From Streptomyces filipinensis (GTDB lineage Bacteria > Actinomycetota > Actinomycetes > Streptomycetales > Streptomycetaceae), in NCBI RefSeq assembly GCF_014649495.1, contig NZ_BMTD01000001.1, positions 1 through 64,000 on the forward strand: a stretch of DNA of 64,000 bases. Reading direction: 5' to 3'. How positions within the stretch are numbered: the first letter of the stretch is position 1; the number at the start of each line of letters is the position of its first letter. The position numbers were made by a program, and so were the translations under genes. Below the pieces are notes generated by a model. That model was not told where the DNA came from. It saw nothing but the letters and a program-made list of their open reading frames with translations, and made no database searches. Of the stretch, positions 21,477 through 30,988 are shown one piece after another.

Positions 21477-22145
21477 ATGGGGATGCAGCAGAGCGCGCAC
21501 ATCGTCTGGGACTGGAACGGCACCCTGTTCCACGACAACGACGCGATCATCGGGGCGACGAACGCGGCCTTCACCGAGCTGGGGATCGCGCCGATCACGC
21601 TGGAGCAGTACCGGTCGCTGTACTGCGTGCCGGTGCCGAAGTTCTACGAGCGGCTGATCGGCCGGCTGCCGACCGATGCCGAGTGGGAGCTGATGGACGG
21701 GGTCTTCCACCGGTACTACGCCGAGCACCGGGTGCGGTGTGGGCTGACCGAGGGCGCGGCCGAGCTGCTCGCGGGGTGGCGGTCGGCGGGGCACAGCCAG
21801 TCGCTGCTGAGCATGTACGTGCACGAGGAACTGGTGCCGCTCGTGCGGGGGTTCGGCATCGAGGCGCATTTCCTGCGGGTCGACGGGCGTACGGGGCCGT
21901 CCGGGGGCAGCAAGGCCGCGCACATGGTGCGGCATCTGGAGGCGCTGAGCGGGTCTGTGGAGCCCGCGCGGACCGTGGTGATCGGGGACGCGGCGGATGA
22001 CGCGGTCGCGGCGCGGGGCGTGGGGGCGCGGGCCGTGCTGTACACCGGGGGGTCGCACAGCCGGGCCAGTCTGGAGGGGGTGGGGGCGCCGGTGGTGGAC
22101 ACGTTGGCCGAGGCGGTGGAGGAAGCGCAGCGCATAGCGGCTTAG
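21477..22145 (+). CDS. HAD superfamily hydrolase
   Basis: This 222-residue HAD-like protein has motif I VWDWNGTLFHDN, motif II/III Lys in GGSKAAHMV and motif IV VVIGDAADD. A helical cap inserted after motif I places it near the phosphoglycolate-phosphatase-like group (C1 cap). The second residue of the catalytic D-x-D is Asn (D-W-N), so it may not be a standard phosphatase. The start is taken as the ATG at 21477; an ATG two codons later and one at 21447 are alternatives. The substrate is unknown. Confidence 0.85.
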   Translation: MGMQQSAHIVWDWNGTLFHDNDAIIGATNAAFTELGIAPITLEQYRSLYCVPVPKFYERLIGRLPTDAEWELMDGVFHRYYAEHRVRCGLTEGAAELLAGWRSAGHSQSLLSMYVHEELVPLVRGFGIEAHFLRVDGRTGPSGGSKAAHMVRHLEALSGSVEPARTVVIGDAADDAVAARGVGARAVLYTGGSHSRASLEGVGAPVVDTLAEAVEEAQRIAA

Positions 22146-22525
22146 CGGGGTGTGTCAGGTGCCCTGTGCCGCAGCGGGGTTCGTTTCGCTCGCCGGTGTT
22201 CGAAGGTGTGGGGCGCTGTAGCCGACCACCGGGTCGGTCCGCTTGCCCGCGCCGGCGAGGTGCCGCTGCGCCCACCCGTGCCGCCCCAGCGGCACGGCTG
22301 CCCGCAGCGGCGGCGGGGGAGAGCGCCCCTCCGGGGGTGGGAGTGGCCTGGGTGGCGGGACTGCTCGCAGCGGTGGTGGGGGACGCCTATGCCAGGTGGG
22401 ATGGCCTGGGTGGCGGGACTGCTCGCAGCGGTGGTGGGGGAGGGTGCTCCTTCGGGGGTGGGAGGCGCTTGGGTGGCGCGGCTCCCGTGGCGGTGTGGCG
22501 CGCGCCAGCCGGGCCGGGGGCTGCC
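22146..22525. other. Gene-free stretch with repeats (380 bases)
   Basis: This lies between convergent HAD and DJ-1 genes. It is G-rich on the plus strand and dominated by repeated segments around GGGTGGCGGGACTGCTCGC (see the direct repeat entry). No protein-coding gene or RNA family is recognised. It probably serves as a long terminator/spacer region. Confidence 0.6.
22344..22441. repeat. 40-bp direct repeat, 58-bp period
   Basis: An identical 40-base unit occupies 22344-22383 and 22402-22441; it starts TGGCCTGGGTGGCGGGACTG. Degenerate pieces flank it on both sides: a GGGGGTGGGAG segment precedes the first copy and recurs near 22453, followed by a partial copy of the GGGTGGCG core. The arrangement looks like two and a half units of a longer element of about 60-110 bases. 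Confidence 0.85.
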
Positions 22526-23092
22526 TCAGGTCACCGGTGCCTTGGTGCGGAGGATCCTGAGGAACTCGCGCATCCAGGCCGGGTGGTCCGGCCAGGCCCG
22601 GGAGGAGACGAGGGTGCCGTCGACCACGGCCTCGCTGTCCTGGAAGCCCGCTCCGGCCGCCTGCATGTCCGGCTCCAGCGCCGGGTACGCCGTGACCCGG
22701 CGACCGCGCAGGCTGTCGATCGCCGCGGTGAGCAGCGGACCGTGGCAGATCTGGGCGACCGGCTTGTCGGAGTCGAAGAACGCCTTGAGGATCTTGCGGA
22801 GTTCGGGGTCGTTGCGCAGATACTCGGGGGCCCGGCCGCCGGGGATGACGACCGCCGCGTACTCGCCGGGGTCCACGTCGGAGAAGGCCAGGTCGGCGGG
22901 CCAGGTGTAGCCGGGCTTCTCGGTGTAGGTGTCGTAACCGGGTTCGAAGTCGTGGACGACGAAGCGGAGTGTCTTGCGGGAGGGGGCCGCGATATGGACC
23001 TCGTAGCCTTCCTCGCGCAGGCGCTGGTACGGGTAGAGGACCTCCAGGGACTCCGCCGCGTCGCCGGTGACGATCAGGATCTTCGCGGACAT
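22526..23092 (-). CDS. DJ-1/PfpI family protein
   Basis: This 188-residue protein has the flavodoxin-like DJ-1/PfpI fold with nucleophile elbow AQICHGPLL (Cys116), the upstream VVIPGGRAPEYLR segment and conserved Glu in the first helix (GDAAESLEVLYPYQRL). Members include glyoxalases/deglycases, proteases and stress proteins; which of these applies cannot be told. The ATG at 23092 is preceded by AAGGAG at 6 bases. A long gene-free region separates it from the divergent glutamate dehydrogenase gene. Confidence 0.92.
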   Translation of the reverse strand: MSAKILIVTGDAAESLEVLYPYQRLREEGYEVHIAAPSRKTLRFVVHDFEPGYDTYTEKPGYTWPADLAFSDVDPGEYAAVVIPGGRAPEYLRNDPELRKILKAFFDSDKPVAQICHGPLLTAAIDSLRGRRVTAYPALEPDMQAAGAGFQDSEAVVDGTLVSSRAWPDHPAWMREFLRILRTKAPVT

Positions 23093-23801
23093 GTCGGCTC
23101 CTTGGGTGCTCCGGTGTTCCGGTACTCCTGGGCGGGACGCACTGCCCCAGGTCAAGGTGCCAAGACCGGGCGTGCTTGCCAAGGGGGCCGTGGCGGTTCC
23201 GGCGACGGCCTCGGCGCCTCACCGGTGGTCGGAGCGCCCTGTTCCCAGAGTGCGGTCGGGCCTCTGCCCCCGCGACCGGACGCGACCGGACACCGCCGCC
23301 CGGCTCCGCCGCCGGCGCCCCGGCGACCCCATGGGCCCCGTCCGACCGGATACGCCACCACCCCCCGTCCGACCCCTGTGCAGAACGTCAAACTTCACCC
23401 CTCGGTTTTGTACACATACGGCTCATGACGGGTCCGGGGTGAGGAGCGATAGCCTTGTGGCGTGATCAGCGCGATATCTCGCGGGGGCGATCCTGCCCCT
23501 GCCCTGCGCCCGGGTTGCACGGAACACCTCCGTGACCGGGCGGCGGTCGCTGGTCTTCGCGGGCGGGACGGGGCCGCAGGAGCCCCCGGGACGCCGAGGA
23601 CAACCCTGGACACGGCGACGCCGAGAGCAGCGTCACACCCCACGGGCGTGTCGAGAATGGCTGAATTCCCCCCGCGCATCTCACCTCGCGGCATAGCGTC
23701 GATGCGGACCGGACACCCCGGGCCGTGGCGTCGAGCCGGAGGGAAAGAGACCGTACTTCCTTCTACGTCACGCAACGGCGCGCGACAGGAGTCAGAGGAC
23801 A
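23093..23801. other. Gene-free region upstream of NAD-glutamate dehydrogenase (709 bases)
   Basis: No coding sequence can be supported on either strand. Features noticed are a tandem GCGACCGGAC pair near 23270-23290, a short palindrome CGCGATATCTCGCG near 23469-23482, and a locally AT-richer patch around TTGTACACATAC near 23406. The region is long enough for a regulated promoter plus a structured leader. I did not match any known riboswitch. Confidence 0.5.
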
Positions 23802-26800
23802 ATGCAGACCAAGCTGGACGAAGCCAAGGCCGAGCTGCTCGAGAGGGCTGCCCGGGTAGCTGAGAACAGCCCGGTCGGGGGGCACCTACCGACCGGGACC
23901 ACGGGCGAGGGCTCCCCGGACACCCCGGACAGCGAGTCCGTGCTCGCGTTCCTCCAGCGCTACTACCTGCACACCGCCCCGGAAGACCTCACCGGCCGTG
24001 ACCCGGTCGACGTGTTCGGCGCCGCGGTCTCGCACTACCGGCTCGCCGAGAACCGCCCCCAGGGCACGGCGAACGTGCGGGTCCACACCCCGACCGTGGA
24101 GGAGAACGGGTGGACCTGCAGTCACTCGGTCGTGGAGGTCGTCACCGACGACATGCCCTTCCTCGTCGACTCGGTGACCAATGAGCTGACCCGGCGCGGG
24201 CGTGGCATCCACGTCGTCGTCCACCCGCAGTTCGTGGTCCGCCGCGACCTCACCGGCAAGCTGATCGAGGTCCTGCCGACCCCGCCCGGCGGTGAGCTCC
24301 CGCACGACGCGCACTTCGAGTCCTGGATCCACGTCGAGATCGACCGGGAGACCGACCGCGCCGACCTGAAGCAGATCACCGCCGACCTGCTGCGCGTGCT
24401 GTCCGACGTCCGCGAGGCCGTCGAGGACTGGGAGAAGATGCGGGACGCGGCGACCCGGATCGCCGACGGGATGCGGAGCGAGCCCCTTCCCGCCGACCTG
24501 CCCGCGCCCGAGGCCGAGGAGGCCCGCGAGCTGCTGCGCTGGCTGGCCGACGACCACTTCACCTTCCTCGGCTACCGCGAGTACCAGCTGCGCGACGACG
24601 ACACGCTCGCCGCCGTGGCCGGCACCGGCCTCGGCATCCTGCGCTCCGACCCGCACCACGCCGAGGACGAGCAGCACCCGGTCAGCCCGTCCTTCGAGCG
24701 GCTGCCGGCCGACGCCCGCGCCAAGGCCCGTGAGCACAAGCTGCTCGTGCTGACCAAGGCCAACAGCCGGGCCACCGTGCACCGGCCGTCGTACCTGGAC
24801 TACATCGGCGTCAAGAAGTTCGACGCGGACGGCAACGTCGTCGGTGAGCGGCGGTTCCTCGGGCTGTTCTCCTCGGCCGCGTACACCGAGTCCGTGCGCC
24901 GGGTGCCCGTCATCCGCCGCAAGGTCGACGAGGTGCTGGAGCGCGCCGGGTTCTCGCCCCACAGCCACGACGGCCGCGACCTGCTGCAGATCCTGGAGAC
25001 GTACCCGCGCGACGAGCTGTTCCAGACGCCCGTCGCCGAACTGCAGTCCATCGTCACGTCCGTGCTGTACCTGCAGGAGCGGCGACGCCTCAGGCTCTAC
25101 CTGCGCCAGGACGAGTACGGCCGCTACTACTCGGCCCTCGTCTACCTGCCGCGCGACCGCTACACCACCGGTGTCCGCCTCAGGATCATCGACATCCTGA
25201 AGGAGGAGCTCGGCGGCGTCAGCGTCGACTTCACCGCCTGGAACACCGAGTCGATCCTGTCCCGGCTGCACTTCGTCGTGCGTGTCCCGCCGGGCACGGA
25301 GCTGCCCGAGCTGTCGGACGCCGACAAGGACCGCATCGAGGCCCGCCTGGTCGAGGCCGCCCGTTCCTGGGCCGACGCGTTCGCCGAGGCGCTAACCGCC
25401 GAGTGCGGCGAGGAGCGCGCGGCCGAGGTGCTGCGCCGCTACAACAACGCCTTCCCCGAGGGCTACAAGGCCGACCACACCCCGCGTGCCGCGGTCGCCG
25501 ACCTGGTCCACCTGGAGCAGCTCAGCGAGGACAAGACCTTCAGCCTGAGCCTGTACGAGCCGGTCGGCGCCGGCCCCGAGGAGCGCCGGTTCAAGATCTA
25601 CCAGAAGGGCGGCACGGTCTCCCTTTCCAAGGTGCTGCCGGTGCTCAGCCGCCTCGGTGTCGAGGTCACCGACGAGCGGCCGTACGAGCTGCGCTGTGTG
25701 GACCGCACCACCGCCTGGATCTACGACTTCGGTCTGCGCATTCCGAGGGCCGCCGGCGGCGGGGAGTACCTCGGCGACGACGCCCGTGAGCGCTTCCAGG
25801 AGGCCTTCGCCGCCACCTGGACCGGCAAGGCGGAGAACGACGGCTTCAACGCGCTCGTGCTGAGCGCCGGGCTGACCTGGCGGCAGGCGATGGTGCTGCG
25901 CGCCTACGCCAAGTACCTGCGGCAGGCCGGTTCGACCTTCTCGCAGGACTACATGGAGGACACCCTCCGCAACAACGTCCACACCACCCGGCTCCTCGTC
26001 TCGCTGTTCGAGGCCCGGATGTCGCCGGACCGGCAGAAGGCCGGGCTGGAGATCACGGACGCCCTGCTGGAGGAGCTGGACGCGGCCCTGGACCAGGTGG
26101 CGAGCCTGGACGAGGACCGCATCCTGCGGTCGTTCCTCACCGTCATCAAGGCGACCCTGCGCACGAACTTCTTCCAGGAGGCGGCCGCCGGCACGCCGCA
26201 CGACTACGTCTCCATGAAGTTCGACCCGCAGGCCATCCCGGACCTGCCGGCCCCGCGCCCGGCGTACGAGATCTGGGTGTACTCGCCGCGCGTCGAGGGC
26301 GTGCACCTGCGCTTCGGCAAGGTCGCACGAGGCGGTCTGCGCTGGTCCGACCGGCGTGAGGACTTCCGCACCGAGATCCTCGGCCTGGTCAAGGCGCAGA
26401 TGGTGAAGAACACCGTCATCGTGCCGGTCGGCGCCAAGGGCGGCTTCGTCGCCAAGCAGCTGCCGGACCCGGCGCAGGACCGCGACGCCTGGCTGGCCGA
26501 GGGCATCGCCAGCTACAAGACGTTCATCTCGGCACTGCTCGACATCACCGACAACATGGTCGCCGGCGAGGTCGTGCCCCCGCAGGACGTGGTCCGGCAC
26601 GACGGGGACGACACCTACCTGGTCGTCGCCGCCGACAAGGGCACCGCGACCTTCTCGGACATCGCCAACGGGGTCGCCGAGAAGTACAACTTCTGGCTCG
26701 GTGACGCCTTCGCCTCCGGCGGCAGCGCGGGCTACGACCACAAGGGCATGGGCATCACCGCGCGCGGCGCCTGGGAGTCCGTGAAGCGGCACTTCCGCGA

Positions 26801-28739
26801 GCTGGGCGTGGACACGCAGAGCCAGGACTTCACGGTCGTCGGCATCGGTGACATGTCCGGTGACGTGTTCGGCAACGGCATGCTGCTCTCCGAGCACATC
26901 CGCCTGGTCGCGGCCTTCGACCACCGGCACATCTTCATCGACCCGACCCCGGTCGCGGAGACGTCGTACGCCGAGCGCCGCCGCCTGTTCGAGCTGTCCC
27001 GCTCCAGCTGGGCCGACTACAACACCGAGCTGCTGTCGGCGGGCGGCGGCATCTTCCCGCGCACCGCCAAGTCGATCCCGGTCAACGCCCACATCCGCGA
27101 GGCCCTCGGCATCGAGGACAAGGTCACCAAGATGACCCCGGCCGACCTGATGAAGGCGATCCTCCAGTCGCCGGTCGACCTGCTGTGGAACGGCGGCATC
27201 GGCACGTATGTGAAGGCGTCCGTCGAGTCGAACGCGGACGTCGGCGACAAGGCGAACGACGCCATCCGCGTCGACGGCAAGGACCTGCGGGTCAAGGTCG
27301 TCGGTGAGGGCGGCAACCTGGGCCTGACCCAGCTCGGCCGGATCGAGTTCGCCATGCACGGCGGCAAGATCAACACCGACGCGATCGACAACAGCGCCGG
27401 CGTGGACACCTCCGACCACGAGGTGAACATCAAGATCCTGCTGAACGGCCTGGTCGCGGACGGCGACATGACCGTCAAGCAGCGCAACAAGATCCTCGCC
27501 GAGATGACCGACGAGGTCGGCGCGCTGGTCCTGCGCAACAACTACGCGCAGAACACCGCCCTGGCCAACGCGCTGTTCCAGGCCAAGGACATGCTCCACG
27601 CCCAGCAGCGGTTCCTGCGCCACCTGGTGCGCGAGGGCCACCTGGACCGGGCGCTGGAGTTCCTGCCCACCGACCGCCAGATCCGCGAGCGCCTCGGCCA
27701 GGGCCAGGGCCTGACCAGCCCGGAGACCGCCGTCGTCCTGGCGTACACGAAGATCACGGTCGCCGAGGAGCTGCTGGCCACCACCCTGCCGGACGACCCG
27801 TACCTGCGCGGGCTGCTGCACGCCTACTTCCCGACGGCGCTGCGCGAGCGGTTCGCCGACGCGATCGACAACCACCCGCTGCGCCGCGAGATCACCACGA
27901 CCGTGCTGGTCAACGACACGGTCAACACGGGCGGTACGACGTATCTGCACCGGCTGCGCGAGGAGACCGGGGCCTCCCTGGAGGAGATCGTCCGGGCCCA
28001 GACCGCGGCCCGCGCGATCTTCTGCTCGGCGCCTGTGTGGGACGCGGTGGAGGGCCTGGACAACAGGGTCGACGCGGCCGTCCAGACCCGGATCCGGCTG
28101 CACTCGCGCCGGCTGGTCGAGCGCGGCACGCGCTGGCTGCTCAACAACCGGCCGCAGCCGCTGGAGCTCGCCGAGACCGTCGAGTTCTTCGCCGAGCGGG
28201 TGGAGCGCGTCTGGCAGGAGCTGCCGAAGCTGCTGCGCGGCGCGGACCTGGAGTGGTACCAGCACGTGTACGACGAGCTGTCCGCGGCCGGCGTCCCGGA
28301 CGAACTGGCCACGCGCGTGGCCGGGTTCTCCTCCGCCTTCCCGGCGCTCGACATCGTGTCGGTGTCCGACCGCATGGCCAAGGAGCCGCTCGACGTCGCC
28401 GAGGTGTACTACGACCTCGCCGACCGGCTCAGCATCACGCAGCTGATGGACCGCATCATCGAGCTCCCCCGCAACGACCGCTGGCAGTCCATGGCCCGTG
28501 CCTCCATCCGCGAGGACCTGTACGCGGCCCACGCGGCGCTCACCGCGGACGTCCTCGCGGTCGGCAACGGCACCTCCACGCCCGAGCAGCGCTTCAAGGC
28601 CTGGGAACAGAAGAACGCGCCCATCCTGAGCCGGGCGCGCACCACCCTGGAGGAGATCCGCGGTTCGGAGACGTTCGACCTCGCCAACCTCTCGGTGGCG
28701 ATGCGGACGATGCGGACGCTGCTGCGCACGCATTCGTGA
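23802..28739 (+). CDS. gdh: NAD-specific glutamate dehydrogenase, large (L_180) type
   Basis: This 1645-residue protein has the typical length of the 180-kDa bacterial NAD-GDH family, first described in Streptomyces clavuligerus. It catalyses oxidative deamination of glutamate to 2-oxoglutarate. A long N-terminal regulatory region contains ACT-like segments. The catalytic core includes GGLRWSDRREDFRTE, the Lys in GLVKAQMVKN near residue 862 and VPVGAKGGF. The Rossmann NAD site VVGIGDMSGDVFGNG is near 1012, followed by a C-terminal helical domain. The ATG at 23802 follows a purine-rich AGGAGTCAGAGGA. The gene is monocistronic with a strong terminator. Confidence 0.97.
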   Translation: MQTKLDEAKAELLERAARVAENSPVGGHLPTGTTGEGSPDTPDSESVLAFLQRYYLHTAPEDLTGRDPVDVFGAAVSHYRLAENRPQGTANVRVHTPTVEENGWTCSHSVVEVVTDDMPFLVDSVTNELTRRGRGIHVVVHPQFVVRRDLTGKLIEVLPTPPGGELPHDAHFESWIHVEIDRETDRADLKQITADLLRVLSDVREAVEDWEKMRDAATRIADGMRSEPLPADLPAPEAEEARELLRWLADDHFTFLGYREYQLRDDDTLAAVAGTGLGILRSDPHHAEDEQHPVSPSFERLPADARAKAREHKLLVLTKANSRATVHRPSYLDYIGVKKFDADGNVVGERRFLGLFSSAAYTESVRRVPVIRRKVDEVLERAGFSPHSHDGRDLLQILETYPRDELFQTPVAELQSIVTSVLYLQERRRLRLYLRQDEYGRYYSALVYLPRDRYTTGVRLRIIDILKEELGGVSVDFTAWNTESILSRLHFVVRVPPGTELPELSDADKDRIEARLVEAARSWADAFAEALTAECGEERAAEVLRRYNNAFPEGYKADHTPRAAVADLVHLEQLSEDKTFSLSLYEPVGAGPEERRFKIYQKGGTVSLSKVLPVLSRLGVEVTDERPYELRCVDRTTAWIYDFGLRIPRAAGGGEYLGDDARERFQEAFAATWTGKAENDGFNALVLSAGLTWRQAMVLRAYAKYLRQAGSTFSQDYMEDTLRNNVHTTRLLVSLFEARMSPDRQKAGLEITDALLEELDAALDQVASLDEDRILRSFLTVIKATLRTNFFQEAAAGTPHDYVSMKFDPQAIPDLPAPRPAYEIWVYSPRVEGVHLRFGKVARGGLRWSDRREDFRTEILGLVKAQMVKNTVIVPVGAKGGFVAKQLPDPAQDRDAWLAEGIASYKTFISALLDITDNMVAGEVVPPQDVVRHDGDDTYLVVAADKGTATFSDIANGVAEKYNFWLGDAFASGGSAGYDHKGMGITARGAWESVKRHFRELGVDTQSQDFTVVGIGDMSGDVFGNGMLLSEHIRLVAAFDHRHIFIDPTPVAETSYAERRRLFELSRSSWADYNTELLSAGGGIFPRTAKSIPVNAHIREALGIEDKVTKMTPADLMKAILQSPVDLLWNGGIGTYVKASVESNADVGDKANDAIRVDGKDLRVKVVGEGGNLGLTQLGRIEFAMHGGKINTDAIDNSAGVDTSDHEVNIKILLNGLVADGDMTVKQRNKILAEMTDEVGALVLRNNYAQNTALANALFQAKDMLHAQQRFLRHLVREGHLDRALEFLPTDRQIRERLGQGQGLTSPETAVVLAYTKITVAEELLATTLPDDPYLRGLLHAYFPTALRERFADAIDNHPLRREITTTVLVNDTVNTGGTTYLHRLREETGASLEEIVRAQTAARAIFCSAPVWDAVEGLDNRVDAAVQTRIRLHSRRLVERGTRWLLNNRPQPLELAETVEFFAERVERVWQELPKLLRGADLEWYQHVYDELSAAGVPDELATRVAGFSSAFPALDIVSVSDRMAKEPLDVAEVYYDLADRLSITQLMDRIIELPRNDRWQSMARASIREDLYAAHAALTADVLAVGNGTSTPEQRFKAWEQKNAPILSRARTTLEEIRGSETFDLANLSVAMRTMRTLLRTHS

Positions 28740-28772
28740 ACCGCGGGGCAGTGAGTGCCCCACGGCAGTGAG

Positions 28773-28815
28773 CGCCCCGGGCCGACGTGAAATCGGCCCG
28801 GGGCGTTCCCTTTCT
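28773..28815 (+). terminator. Terminator after NAD-GDH
   Basis: A perfect 13-bp stem (CGCCCCGGGCCGA with TCGGCCCGGGGCG) and a 7-base loop are followed by the T-rich run TTCCCTTTCTT, a textbook intrinsic terminator. Confidence 0.93.
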
Positions 28816-28892
28816 TGCCGACCCTTAGCGAAAAACGATCAGCGAATTTACCGTTTCCTGCTAATCGGCGCCTTTCGGATAGGGTCTGCGGT

Positions 28893-29381
28893 GTGACTGT
28901 TCCTCTCACCGAGACCCGCCCGGCAGCGCCCCCCGCGTCCGCATCCGCGCCGGCCCCGGCCCGGCCCGTCACGCGTGTCGTGCTGGAGGTCGTGAAATTC
29001 GGGATCGTCGGCGGCAGCGGTGTCCTGGTCAATTTCCTGGTCTTCAACCTGCTGCTGCACGGCCTGGGTTGGCAGGCGATGACCGCGACGGTCCTGGCCA
29101 GCTGTATCGCGATGGCGACCAATTACCTGGGCTTCCGCTATTTCGCCTATCGCGACCGGGCCTCGCGCACCCGCCGCCAGATCATGCTGTTCTTCGTGTT
29201 CAGCGGCCTCGGGGTCGTGATGGAAATCGGCCTGTTCTGGGTCGGCTACCACGGGTTCGGCCTGCACAGCGTGCTGGGGTCGAACACGGCGAAGGCACTG
29301 TCGATCGTGCTCGCCTCCGCCTTCCGTTTCCTGGTCTACCGCACCTGGGTGTTCCAGCAGGATGCGCACCGTACCGCCTGA
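28893..29381 (+). CDS. GtrA family membrane protein
   Basis: This 162-residue protein has four membrane helices of the GtrA/DPMS family, including VKFGIVGGSGVLVNFLVF, MTATVLASCIAMATNYLGF and ALSIVLASAFRFLVYRTWVF. GtrA proteins are thought to flip polyprenyl-phosphate-linked sugars across the membrane or to anchor glycosyltransferases. The Pro/Ala-rich N-terminus is typical. The GTG at 28893 lacks a clear ribosome site; GGATAGGGT lies about 14 bases upstream and could be a -10 region of a nearly leaderless message. It begins the plus-strand pair with the GT-C protein and opens the glycopolymer region. Confidence 0.9.
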   Translation: MTVPLTETRPAAPPASASAPAPARPVTRVVLEVVKFGIVGGSGVLVNFLVFNLLLHGLGWQAMTATVLASCIAMATNYLGFRYFAYRDRASRTRRQIMLFFVFSGLGVVMEIGLFWVGYHGFGLHSVLGSNTAKALSIVLASAFRFLVYRTWVFQQDAHRTA

Positions 29382-30873
29382 GGCCGAGCCGGTGAGCCGC
29401 ACCGGGCCGCCGGCCGGCGCCGCGCGGGCCGGCCGGGCGCTGCCGCCGGCCGCCGCCGCGCTCGTCGTGGTGCTGCTGCTCCTGGTGGTCGTCCGCCTGC
29501 CGTGGGCGGGTGACCTCGGCATGCACGCGGCGACCATCCAGCGCCTGCGTCACGATCTGCTGCATCCCGGCAACCCGCTGGTCGACGCGGACACACCGAG
29601 CCCCTACTACTCACCGTGGATGCTGGTGCTGGGCGTGACCGCCAAGCTCACCGGGCTGTCGGTGTTCGTGGTCCTGCGGATCGCCGCGCTCGTCGGCCTG
29701 AGTCTGCTGGTCACCGGTGTCCGGCGCTACGTCCGCACCCTCAGCGCCCACCCCATGGCCCCCGCGCTGGCCCTGCTCAGCCTGCTCTTCCTGTGGGGCA
29801 CTCTGCTGTTCAACTGGTCCGGCTTCCTGGGCCTGAACTCCCTGGCGCTGACGGTGTCGTACCCCAGCGTCCTCGCGCTCGGCCTCACCTTCCACTTCTG
29901 GGCCTGGCTCAGCCGGGCGGTGCGGCAGGAGGCCGCGTGGGGGACGTGGCTGTGGCTGGGTGCGCTGTGGGCGCTGATCCTGCTGTGCCACCAGTTCACG
30001 GGCGTGGTGGCCTCGCTCGGGGCGCTGGCGACGGTCATCGCGGCGCGACCGGCCCGGGCCGTGCTGCCGCGACTGGCCGCCGCGCCGGCCCTGGGCCTGC
30101 TCCTGCTGTGGCTGTGGCCGTACTACGACTTCTTCTCGCTCTTCTCCGCGGGCGCGGACCTGGAGGCCATCCACAAGCCGCTGTACGAGGACCTGGCCGC
30201 GCGGTTCGGGCTGGTGCTGCTCGGGGTCGCGGCGCTGGTGCTGCGCTTTCGCCGGGACCGCTGGGATCCCCTGGTCCTGTTCTTCGTCCTCGGGGCGCTG
30301 GTGTTCGCCGCGGGCGGGCTGACCGGGCACTACTCGTGGGGCCGCGCCCTGCCCGCCGCCCTGATCCCGGCCCAGCTCGCGGCCGCGCTGGAGGTCGTGT
30401 CGGCGGGGCGGCGCGCGGTGCGCGCGGGGTGGGCGTGCGTGCTGTGCGCCGCGCTGGCCGTGGGGGCGTGGACGCAGATCGGAACGCTCGGGTACGTGAC
30501 GGGGAGGGCCGCGCTGCCCTCGCCGGTCGCGGCGAGGTACCGGACGCCGTGGGTGGGATACCACTGGATCACGCCCTGGGTGAAGTACGGGGACGTGGTC
30601 ATGGCCCGGACGTTTCCCGCGCGGCAGATTCCCGCGTACGGGGCGTACACCGTGGCGCCGGGGTATCCCGATGTGTTTCTGCGGGACGCTGCGCGGCGGG
30701 AGGCGGCGGTGGCGCGGTACTTCGCCGCGGGGACCTCTGCCGCTGACCGGGCCGGGATCGTGCGCGGGTACGACGTGAAGTGGGTCGTGGGACCGGAGAG
30801 CCTGACCGGTCCGGGGCTGCGGAAGGTGACCGTGGGCCCGGGCGGCCAGGTCCTGTACCGGGTGGTGCGCTGA
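29362..30873 (+). CDS. Polytopic GT-C type glycosyltransferase-like membrane protein
   Basis: This protein of about 503 residues has some ten membrane helices. The first extracytoplasmic loop follows WAGDLGMHAATIQRL and contains DADTPSPYYSPWML, an arrangement like the acidic loop of GT-C enzymes that use polyprenyl-phosphate sugars. A soluble C-terminal domain of about 100 residues follows the last helix. The ATG at 29362 overlaps gtrA by 20 bases; an in-frame GTG at 29392 is an alternative. A donor supplied by the coupled GtrA flippase would fit, but neither donor nor acceptor is known. Confidence 0.78.
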   Translation: MRTVPPEAEPVSRTGPPAGAARAGRALPPAAAALVVVLLLLVVVRLPWAGDLGMHAATIQRLRHDLLHPGNPLVDADTPSPYYSPWMLVLGVTAKLTGLSVFVVLRIAALVGLSLLVTGVRRYVRTLSAHPMAPALALLSLLFLWGTLLFNWSGFLGLNSLALTVSYPSVLALGLTFHFWAWLSRAVRQEAAWGTWLWLGALWALILLCHQFTGVVASLGALATVIAARPARAVLPRLAAAPALGLLLLWLWPYYDFFSLFSAGADLEAIHKPLYEDLAARFGLVLLGVAALVLRFRRDRWDPLVLFFVLGALVFAAGGLTGHYSWGRALPAALIPAQLAAALEVVSAGRRAVRAGWACVLCAALAVGAWTQIGTLGYVTGRAALPSPVAARYRTPWVGYHWITPWVKYGDVVMARTFPARQIPAYGAYTVAPGYPDVFLRDAARREAAVARYFAAGTSAADRAGIVRGYDVKWVVGPESLTGPGLRKVTVGPGGQVLYRVVR

Positions 30874-30896
30874 GCCGAGGCGGGGCCGGGGCGCGC

Positions 30897-30959
30897 CGAA
30901 GGGGCGCGGGGAACTGCGCGTGCGGCCAGGGTGGCCCCGCACTTCCCCGCGCCCCTTCG
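30897..30959. terminator. Long intergenic hairpin / Streptomyces repeat element
   Basis: Perfect 17-bp arms (CGAAGGGGCGCGGGGAA at 30897-30913 and its reverse complement at 30943-30959) enclose a 29-base loop. The loop pairs further through GTGCGGCCA with TGGCCCCGCAC. It lies between two converging genes and should stop transcription from both sides. The core GGGGCGCGGGGAACTGCGCG is a sequence I recognise as recurrent in Streptomyces intergenic regions. Confidence 0.85.
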
Positions 30960-30988
30960 CGTTCAACGGCGCTTCGGGACCGGCCCTC

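Noticed and set aside
25392..28763. A 1123-residue frame antisense to NAD-GDH
   Set aside because: It is a GC-skew shadow; the sense strand encodes a full conserved enzyme.
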